Shown here one piece after another: positions 4,671-9,982 of a stretch of 9,982 bases of DNA (the first letter of the stretch is position 1; each line of letters opens with the position of its first letter). The notes under the pieces were generated by a model. It was not told where the DNA came from, searched no databases, and was given only the letters and a program-made list of their open reading frames with translations. Source of the stretch: an uncultured bacterium (GTDB lineage: Bacteria; Verrucomicrobiota; Kiritimatiellia; RFP12; UBA1067); contig CACYEO010000037.1 of assembly GCA_902773475.1 (NCBI GenBank), positions 1 to 9,982 on the forward strand, read 5' to 3'. The position numbers and the translations under genes were made by a program.

Positions 4671-5431
4671 GACAGCGGAGGGCCTTTCAGCGAACCGGTC
4701 TCGCCAAGCCGTCTCACAAGCGCGGAGCCCACGATGAAACCGTCGGCGTGCCCGCAGACGGCACGAGCCTGTTCCATGGTCGATATTCCGAATCCGGCAG
4801 CCACGGGAAGCGCCACACGCGAACGTATCGCGTCAAGCCGCTCCGCAAGGTCGGCCGGCAGCCCGGCTCGTTCCCCCGTCACGCCTTTCACGGTTATGGC
4901 GTAGATAAAAGTGTTTTCAAGACCTGCGGCAATCTGCTCCACGCGGTCGAGCGGCGTATTCGGAGCGACGAGCGGAACGAGGCCGATTCCGCGCGGGCGG
5001 AGAGCGTCGAGAAGTTCGCCACGCTCCTCAAGGGGGAGGTCTACGGCGAGAACGGCGTCAATCCCTGCGGCCTGCGCTTCGCCCGCAAGTTTTCCGTACC
5101 CTTTGGAAAAGAGCGGATTGCAATACGAGAAAAGCACGATTCCGGTCTCAGGATGACGCGCCCTTATGCGCGCGGCGGCGGCAATCGACGAATCGAGGTC
5201 CGTACCGTTGCGGAGCGCCGCGTATGCGGCCTGGCGTATCACGGCCCCGTCCGCGAACGGATCCGAAAACGGAACTCCGATTTCAAGGATGTCCGCACCG
5301 CCGGCGACAAGATCGTCCGCCGCGGCTTCAAAAGCGTCCATCGACGGATACCCTGCCGTCAGATACGCGACAAACGCGCCGCGTCCTTCGGCTTTCGCCT
5401 TCGCGAACGCTTTTTCGATTCTGCCTGTCAT
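4667..5431 (-). CDS. trpA: tryptophan synthase alpha chain TrpA
   Basis: TrpA cleaves indole-3-glycerol phosphate to indole and glyceraldehyde 3-phosphate and channels indole to TrpB in the alpha2-beta2 complex. The 254 residues match the family length. The catalytic acids are Glu50 in [14 protein letters not shown] and Asp61 of the same motif (Glu49 and Asp60 in the Salmonella enzyme). A usual Pro after ADG is replaced by Ala (ADGAVIRQA). GVTG and AGFGIS in the C-terminal half are the phosphate-binding loops. I prefer the ATG at 5429-5431, which overlaps the trpB TGA as ATGA and follows an AAAGGA motif, as at other junctions in this operon. An in-frame ATG at 5452 would add seven residues and lacks a comparable signal. 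It is directly followed by trpF with another 4-bp overlap. Confidence 0.95.
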   Translation of the reverse strand: MTGRIEKAFAKAKAEGRGAFVAYLTAGYPSMDAFEAAADDLVAGGADILEIGVPFSDPFADGAVIRQAAYAALRNGTDLDSSIAAAARIRARHPETGIVLFSYCNPLFSKGYGKLAGEAQAAGIDAVLAVDLPLEERGELLDALRPRGIGLVPLVAPNTPLDRVEQIAAGLENTFIYAITVKGVTGERAGLPADLAERLDAIRSRVALPVAAGFGISTMEQARAVCGHADGFIVGSALVRRLGETGSLKGPPLS

Positions 5432-6606
5432 TTTGAATGTCCTTTCTTCCATGCGAGAACGTTGTCCATGTCTTTGTCGCCCCGTCCCGAAAGATTTACG
5501 AGTATTATCGAATCGCGCGGCATGGAAGGCGCGCGTTTCACAGCCTCGGCCACGGCGTGACTCGATTCAAGCGCGGGGATTATGCCCTCATACCGGCACA
5601 AAGCGTCGAACGCCGCCACGGCCTCGCAGTCGTCGATCACGGTGTATTCGGCGCGGCCCGTTTCGGCGAGATGGCAATGCTCCGGCCCCACGCCAGGATA
5701 GTCCAGCCCTGCCGAGACGGAATACGTGTCGATCACATTCCCTTCGGGAGTTTGCAAAAGCATCGTCCTGGCGCCGTGCAGTATGCCGGGGCGCCCGCCG
5801 TTTATGGACGCCGCGTGCCGTCCGGTGGCGAGACCTTCGCCGCCGGCCTCCACGCCCACAAGCTTCACCTGCGGATCGTCCATAAAGCCGGCAAACAGCC
5901 CGATCGCGTTCGAGCCTCCGCCCACGCAGGCGACCGCGCAGTCTGGCAGGCGGCCGAATTTTTCGATGCACTGCCGCCGCGCCTCCCTGCCTATCACGCT
6001 CTGGAAATCGCGCACGATTTCCGGATACGGAGCCGGGCCGGCCACGGTTCCGATCACATAGAACGTGTTGTCGCAGTCAGCCACCCAGTCCCGCAGGGCT
6101 TCGTTCATGGCGTCCTTGAGAGTGGCGCTCCCTTCTTCCACGGGGTGCACCTTCGCGCCGAGCATTTTCATGCGCTCCACGTTCGGAGCCTGGCGGCGGA
6201 CGTCCTCCGCGCCCATGTACACTTCGCATTCCATGCCGAACAGCGCTGCGGCGGTTGCCGTGGCCACGCCGTGCATCCCCGCGCCGGTCTCGGCGATGAG
6301 CCGGCGTCTGCCCATGCGCCTGGCGAGCAGGGCCTGGCCTATGGTATTATTGACCTTGTGCGCGCCTGTGTGGTTGAGGTCTTCGCGCTTCAGCACTATC
6401 CGCGCGCCGCCGAGACTGCCGGAAAGGCGGTTTGCGACGGTGAGCGGCGACTCGCGGCCAACGTAGTCGCGCAGGAGCGAATCGAATTCCGCGCGGAACC
6501 CCGGATCGCGCGAAGCCTCATCGTACGCGGCGGCAAGTTCCGCCAGCGGCGCGGCGAGCGTTTCCGCCACGTACATTCCGCCGAATTTTCCGTAATGCGT
6601 TTTCAT
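5428..6606 (-). CDS. trpB: tryptophan synthase beta chain TrpB
   Basis: This PLP enzyme condenses indole with L-serine to give L-tryptophan. It has 392 residues, the usual TrpB1 length. Visible features are the [16 protein letters not shown] segment with PLP-binding Lys84, catalytic Glu106 in AETGAGMHG, the phosphate-binding GGGSNA loop (229-234) and the C-terminal SGRGDKDMD motif. It starts at ATG 6606, 14 nt after the trpGD stop, with AAAGGA as ribosome binding site. Its stop overlaps trpA by 4 bp, which fits equimolar synthesis of the two subunits. No trpC or trpF lies before it, unlike the common C-F-B-A order. Confidence 0.97.
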   Translation of the reverse strand: MKTHYGKFGGMYVAETLAAPLAELAAAYDEASRDPGFRAEFDSLLRDYVGRESPLTVANRLSGSLGGARIVLKREDLNHTGAHKVNNTIGQALLARRMGRRRLIAETGAGMHGVATATAAALFGMECEVYMGAEDVRRQAPNVERMKMLGAKVHPVEEGSATLKDAMNEALRDWVADCDNTFYVIGTVAGPAPYPEIVRDFQSVIGREARRQCIEKFGRLPDCAVACVGGGSNAIGLFAGFMDDPQVKLVGVEAGGEGLATGRHAASINGGRPGILHGARTMLLQTPEGNVIDTYSVSAGLDYPGVGPEHCHLAETGRAEYTVIDDCEAVAAFDALCRYEGIIPALESSHAVAEAVKRAPSMPRDSIILVNLSGRGDKDMDNVLAWKKGHSK

Positions 6607-6620
6607 TCGTATCCTTTCTT

Positions 6621-8234
6621 TCAGGAGTTGGAGATTTCCACCATCTTGCGCAGTTTTTCCGCCGCGCGCCCGGAATCTATCGACTCCGCCGCGAGCGCGA
6701 GCGCCTCGGGGTAGGAGGAAGCCTTCCCGGCGCAGAGTATCGCAGCCGCCGCATTCTCGACGGCAGCCGCGCGGTACGCGCCGCGGTCTTCGCCCCGCAG
6801 CACGCGCAAGAGAATCTCCGCGTTCTCCCGCGCGCCGCCGCCCTTTATCGCCGAGATTGGATAACGCTCGCCGTACGCGGCGCCCGCGTCGAGAAGCGTG
6901 TTCGAGACCGCGCCGTTCTCCAGCCGAGACACGAACGTGAAGCCGTCAGGGCTTATTTCGTCCAGGCCTCCGGCCCCGGCGGCGACTATGGCGCGTTCCG
7001 AACCGAGCCGTTTCAGGGTTTCGGCGAACACCGGCGCGAGTTTCTCCTGCGGCACGCCTATCACGTGGCGTTTCGCGCCTGCGGGATTCGCAAGCGGGCC
7101 GAGCAGGTTGAATATCGTGCGGAAGCCGAGCATCCGCCGCACCGGGGCGGCGAAGCGCATCGCGGGATGGAGTTCCTTCGCGAACATGAACCCCGCGCCG
7201 GCCTCGCGTATGCAGCGCGCTATCTTCTCCGGCGGCGCGGCGAGATTGAACCCGAGCGCCGCCAGGACATCCGCCGATCCGCAGGCGGAAGTCGAAGCAA
7301 CGTTGCCGTGCTTCGCCACGGTCGCGCCGGCTCCGGCCGCGATGAACGCGGCCGTTGTGGACACGTTGAACGTTCCGGCACCGTCGCCGCCCGTCCCGAC
7401 TATGTCCACGGCGTCTTCGATTTCGCATTCCACGCGCACGCCGGCTTCGCGCATGGCGCGGGCGGCCCCGGCGAGCGTCTCCGGAGACATCGCGTTCTTG
7501 GCGAGCGCGGTAAGGAACGCCGCAAGTTCCGTCTCCTCCGTCTCGCCGCGCATGACCGCGGTAAAATACGACTCCGCCTCGCTTTCGGAAGGCGAAGCGC
7601 CGTCGAGGGCCTTGGCGAGGATCGCTTTCCTTTCGGAAGCGGTGGCGCTCTTGCGGGTTTTCCGTCCCGTCGCCGCCGACACGAGATTCGCGAGCAGGCG
7701 CATGCCCTGCGGCGTGCCCACCGATTCGGGATGGAACTGGACGGATTCGACCGGGAGTGTTTTGTGCCGGAGCCCCATTATCTCGCCGTCCTCGCTTTCC
7801 GCGCTGATCTCGAAACAGTCCGGCAGCGTTTCGCGCTCCACGGCGAGCGAATGGTAGCGCATGGCTTCGAATCCGTAGTCGAGTCCGTCGAACAGCCCGC
7901 GCCCGTCGTGCCTTAGCCTGCTCGTCTTGCCGTGCATCGTCTTTTTGGCGCGCACTATCCGCGCGCCGAACGCCTGCGCGATGGACTGGTGCCCCAGGCA
8001 CACGCCGAAAAGCGGAATCTTTCCGGCGAAGGCCTTGACGGCGTCAAGGGTGATTCCGGCGGAATCGGGATTCCCCGGCCCGGGGGAAAACAGTATCGCC
8101 TCGGGCGCGAGCGCGGATATCCCGTCCAGTGTTATTGCGTCGTTGCGCACGACCTCCGCCTGCGCCCCGAGCGAACGCACGGCCTGCACGAGATTGTACG
8201 TGAAGGAATCGTAGTTGTCTATGACAAGGATCAT
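6621..8234 (-). CDS. trpGD: bifunctional anthranilate synthase glutaminase / anthranilate phosphoribosyltransferase TrpGD
   Basis: This is a natural fusion of 537 residues. Residues 1-190 are the TrpG class-I glutamine amidotransferase that feeds ammonia to TrpE: the oxyanion SPGPGNP (50-56), nucleophile Cys79 in [14 protein letters not shown] (128-133), and the His168/Glu170 pair in VQFHPESVG. After a short polar linker, residues about 202-537 are TrpD, which transfers phosphoribosyl from PRPP to anthranilate: GTGGDG (280-285), FNVST, KHGN (308-311), [13 protein letters not shown], and [12 protein letters not shown]. The start ATG overlaps the trpE TGA (ATGA), with GGAGGA just upstream. A trpGD fusion is known from E. 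coli and relatives but is not universal. All the key residues I can check are present, so both halves should be active. Confidence 0.96.
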   Translation of the reverse strand: MILVIDNYDSFTYNLVQAVRSLGAQAEVVRNDAITLDGISALAPEAILFSPGPGNPDSAGITLDAVKAFAGKIPLFGVCLGHQSIAQAFGARIVRAKKTMHGKTSRLRHDGRGLFDGLDYGFEAMRYHSLAVERETLPDCFEISAESEDGEIMGLRHKTLPVESVQFHPESVGTPQGMRLLANLVSAATGRKTRKSATASERKAILAKALDGASPSESEAESYFTAVMRGETEETELAAFLTALAKNAMSPETLAGAARAMREAGVRVECEIEDAVDIVGTGGDGAGTFNVSTTAAFIAAGAGATVAKHGNVASTSACGSADVLAALGFNLAAPPEKIARCIREAGAGFMFAKELHPAMRFAAPVRRMLGFRTIFNLLGPLANPAGAKRHVIGVPQEKLAPVFAETLKRLGSERAIVAAGAGGLDEISPDGFTFVSRLENGAVSNTLLDAGAAYGERYPISAIKGGGARENAEILLRVLRGEDRGAYRAAAVENAAAAILCAGKASSYPEALALAAESIDSGRAAEKLRKMVEISNS

Positions 8235-9730
8235 TGCAGTTCCTCCGCCATCGCGGCCGCTTCGAAAAGCGCCTTCGCCTTGTTTGCCGTTTCCTCGTAT
8301 TCCTTCTCCGGATCGGAATCCGCCGTTATGCCGGCTCCCGCGCGCACGCTGAGGATTCCGTCTTCGAGAACCATCGTGCGGATGGCGATCGCGAAATCCG
8401 CGTCGCCCGTGAAGCTGAAATATCCGGCCGCCCCGCCGTAGACGCCGCGCGGCGACTTTTCAAGCTCCGCTATGATTTCCATCGCGCGCACCTTCGGCGC
8501 CCCGGTGAGCGTACCGGCAGGGAACGCCGCGCGCAGAAGGTCGAAAGCGTCGAACTTCTCCTCGAGCGTCCCGGTCACGTTGCTCACAAGGTGCATCACG
8601 TGCGAATAGCGCTCCACATGCGCATACGAGCGCACCTTCACGCTTCCGGTTTCGCACACGCGGCCCAGATCGTTGCGCCCGAGATCCACAAGCATCACGT
8701 GTTCGGCGCGTTCCTTGGGATCGCCCTTCAGTTCGCGTTCGAGCCGCGCGTCGTCCGCCGCCGAAGCTCCGCGCGGCCTGGTCCCGGCGATCGGCGACGT
8801 GGAACACGTGCGCCCGGAAAGCTTGACAAGCTCCTCGGGGGAGGAACCTATCAGCGTCTTCCTCCCGATCCGCATCAGAAAACTGTACGGCGACTGGTTA
8901 ACCGCGCGCAGCGCCCGGTACAGCGCGAGCGCGCCGAGGGAAGTCCTGGCGGTGAACTTGCGCGACGGAACTATCTGTATCGCTTCGCCGGCGCGTATCG
9001 CGGCCTTGCAGGACTCGACCGCGCCGACGAATTCCTCTTTCGTCATGTCGCAGGCGAACTCCGAAGTGCACCCCCTCTCCGCCTTGCGCGCCGGGGCGGC
9101 CGCGAGGCGCGCTATCGACTCCGCGCTGAGAACGCGCCCGTACACGGCGGCGATCTTTTCCATTGCCGCCGCGTACGCCTCCTTCGCCGACGGGAACGAC
9201 GCGACGTCGGACGCGACGGCAACGCATACCGTGCCGCGCACGCTGTCGAAAACAAGCATCGTGTCCACCACGAGAAACGCCGCGGACGGAGTGCCCGGCT
9301 CGGGCGCGAGTTTGACGCGCGGCTCGAAGCGCGCGACGGCGTCGTATGCGACGTATCCCGCCGCGCCGCCCTGGAACTGCGGCAGCTCCGGCGCGGGCGC
9401 GAAGGTTTTTTCCGCGAAAAGCCTGCGCAGCGCGTCGAGCGCGCCGGAATCCGGGAGGGTCTCCGCGGCGCCCGTGCGGACGTCGCGCATCACGGTCTTC
9501 CCGGCGCATTCCTCCACGGCGAAACGCGGATCGATCCCGATGAACGAATAGCGCGCGCGCGTTTCTCCGCCCGCCACGCTTTCGAGGAGGAACGCCTCCT
9601 CGTCTTCCGCGAGACGGGAGAACGCCGCAACGGGCGTCTCGCGGTCCGCGATAAACTCTTTGAACGCGACGACGCGTCCCGCGCCGTCCGCGCGCCGGAG
9701 GAAATCCTCCTCCGAAGTCATCCTGAACAT
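8231..9730 (-). CDS. trpE: anthranilate synthase component I TrpE
   Basis: TrpE converts chorismate plus ammonia (supplied by the TrpG domain) to anthranilate and pyruvate, the committed step of tryptophan synthesis. Landmarks are LLES at 48-51 followed by RYSFIG (the feedback-inhibitor site that binds tryptophan), IQIVPSRKF (251-259), SPIAGTRPRG (312-321), DLGRNDLGRV (349-358) and GTLTGAPKVRAMEII (406-420). The retained LLES motif implies allosteric inhibition by tryptophan in addition to attenuation. I set the start at the ATG at 9728-9730 (499 residues), which follows an AAAGGTG ribosome binding site by a few bases. The longer frame would begin at a GTG at 9763 with no such site. It overlaps trpGD by 4 bp, so the two subunits are coupled. 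Confidence 0.96.
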   Translation of the reverse strand: MFRMTSEEDFLRRADGAGRVVAFKEFIADRETPVAAFSRLAEDEEAFLLESVAGGETRARYSFIGIDPRFAVEECAGKTVMRDVRTGAAETLPDSGALDALRRLFAEKTFAPAPELPQFQGGAAGYVAYDAVARFEPRVKLAPEPGTPSAAFLVVDTMLVFDSVRGTVCVAVASDVASFPSAKEAYAAAMEKIAAVYGRVLSAESIARLAAAPARKAERGCTSEFACDMTKEEFVGAVESCKAAIRAGEAIQIVPSRKFTARTSLGALALYRALRAVNQSPYSFLMRIGRKTLIGSSPEELVKLSGRTCSTSPIAGTRPRGASAADDARLERELKGDPKERAEHVMLVDLGRNDLGRVCETGSVKVRSYAHVERYSHVMHLVSNVTGTLEEKFDAFDLLRAAFPAGTLTGAPKVRAMEIIAELEKSPRGVYGGAAGYFSFTGDADFAIAIRTMVLEDGILSVRAGAGITADSDPEKEYEETANKAKALFEAAAMAEELQ

Positions 9731-9805
9731 TTCTACACCTTTGCCCTTTCTTTTGAAGTCCACCGGACTGGCTTTCCCGCGACTGGGGAACCGGCGGACG
9801 CAGAA

Positions 9806-9836
9806 CGGGCCGGCTCTCCATCGGAGACCCGGCCCG
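9806..9836 (-). terminator. trp attenuator hairpin
   Basis: The arms at 9823-9836 and 9806-9819 pair at 13 of 14 positions around a 3-base loop; on the transcript this is CGGGCCGGGTCTCC, GAT, GGAGAGCCGGCCCG. The stem is long and very GC-rich and lies between trpL and trpE, where an attenuator terminator belongs. The run after it is only TTCTGCGT, so it lacks the usual U-tract. It may terminate inefficiently, need a factor, or use the alternative outer stem 9834-9840 with 9791-9797 (CCGGCGG/CCGCCGG). Confidence 0.65.
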
Positions 9837-9891
9837 CCGGCTTCGGTATTGCGGTTTTCAAATCATGCCGCAAGAGACGCCGCGAAACCGG
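9837..9891 (-). promoter_or_regulatory. candidate trp antiterminator pairing
   Basis: On the transcript CCGGTTTCG (9891-9883) can pair with CGAAGCCGG (9845-9837) over nine positions with one G-U. The second strand abuts the attenuator stem and overlaps its possible outer extension. A ribosome stalled at the tandem Trp codons (9905-9910) would leave the first strand free to pair. A ribosome at the trpL stop (9863-9865) would have disrupted it, allowing the attenuator to form. A competing local hairpin, TTGCGG with CCGCAA, surrounds the trpL stop codon. All of this is by eye, without energy calculation. Confidence 0.45.
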
Positions 9892-9940
9892 ATCCGCAGC
9901 GCCGCCACCAGCATTTGAAAGTGAAAACCTGATTGTTCAT
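9863..9940 (-). CDS. trpL: trp leader peptide TrpL
   Basis: This is a 25-codon reading frame ending in TGA, beginning MNNQVFTFKC, then two adjacent Trp codons (TGG TGG, residues 11-12, positions 9905-9910), then RRCGSGF and an Ala-rich end. Tandem rare-amino-acid codons in a very short frame just upstream of trpE, followed by a stable hairpin, are the hallmark of ribosome-mediated transcription attenuation. The peptide itself is probably only a sensor of charged tRNA-Trp. The ATG is preceded by no Shine-Dalgarno sequence, and the predicted transcription start falls within a base or two of it, so it may be translated as a leaderless message. Confidence 0.85.
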   Translation of the reverse strand: MNNQVFTFKCWWRRCGSGFAASLAA

Positions 9941-9947
9941 GCCGCGA

Positions 9948-9977
9948 AGTCTACCAAAGGCCCTTCCTTGCAGTCAA
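9948..9977 (-). promoter_or_regulatory. predicted trp operon promoter
   Basis: TTGACT (9972-9977, five of six to the -35 consensus) and TAGACT (9948-9953, four of six to the -10 consensus) are 18 bp apart, reading towards trpL. The start point would be at about 9940-9942, next to the trpL ATG. There is no obvious operator palindrome between the boxes, so control seems to rest on attenuation and feedback inhibition. Upstream sequence lies beyond the window. Confidence 0.55.
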
Positions 9978-9982
9978 GCCCC

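Noticed and set aside
9731..9763. Longer trpE starting at GTG 9763
   Set aside because: The extra 11 residues are Lys-rich and non-conserved, and the ATG at 9730 has the better ribosome binding site and family-like N-terminus.

Overview
The window has two unlike halves. The right half (about 3.1-9.98 kb) is dense, GC-rich housekeeping DNA. It holds a tRNA-Asp gene, the undecaprenyl-diphosphatase gene uppP on the plus strand, and a complete leader plus five-gene tryptophan operon on the minus strand (trpL-trpE-trpGD-trpB-trpA-trpF). The left third (about 1-3.06 kb) is accessory DNA. It holds one 583-codon gene of unknown function set among several unrelated families of degenerate repeats. The organism is a GC-rich, diderm-style bacterium. 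The fused trpGD, an E. coli-like TrpE, and a hypothetical ORF reminiscent of lineage-restricted proteins of the PVC group (Lentisphaerota/Kiritimatiellota) make that group my guess, but nothing here proves the taxonomy.

Trp operon (minus strand, transcribed from the right edge). A sigma70-like promoter sits at 9948-9977. Its predicted start point falls almost on the ATG of a 25-residue leader peptide with tandem Trp codons (trpL, 9863-9940). Next come a strong GC-rich hairpin (9806-9836) and a candidate antiterminator pairing, which together form a classical ribosome-mediated attenuator. trpE, trpGD, trpB, trpA and trpF follow with 4-bp start/stop overlaps or a 14-nt gap. Together they encode chorismate to anthranilate to phosphoribosylanthranilate, then isomerisation to CdRP, and finally indole-3-glycerol phosphate plus serine to tryptophan. 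The gene for indole-3-glycerol phosphate synthase (trpC) is absent and must lie elsewhere if the pathway works. trpF comes last, and its 3' end overlaps the convergent uppP by 45 bp.

Middle. tRNA-Asp(GTC), with encoded CCA, has a plausible promoter upstream and a clean intrinsic terminator just downstream. uppP begins only 16 nt after that terminator.

Left accessory region. The hypothetical gene (862-2613) has four degenerate 24-26-residue N-terminal repeats, an Arg-rich helical core, a low-complexity Lys/Glu/Cys linker and a helical C-terminus. Related repeat DNA spills out past both ends of the gene. A 26-bp sequence occurs three times, in both orientations and in two different reading frames of the same gene. 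A 22-bp tandem repeat runs across the stop codon. A perfect 29-bp direct repeat brackets a GC-rich 26-30-bp tandem array, and a nested inverted repeat closes the region just before the tRNA promoter. This repeat-built gene neighbourhood is the part of the window most likely to hold something undescribed.
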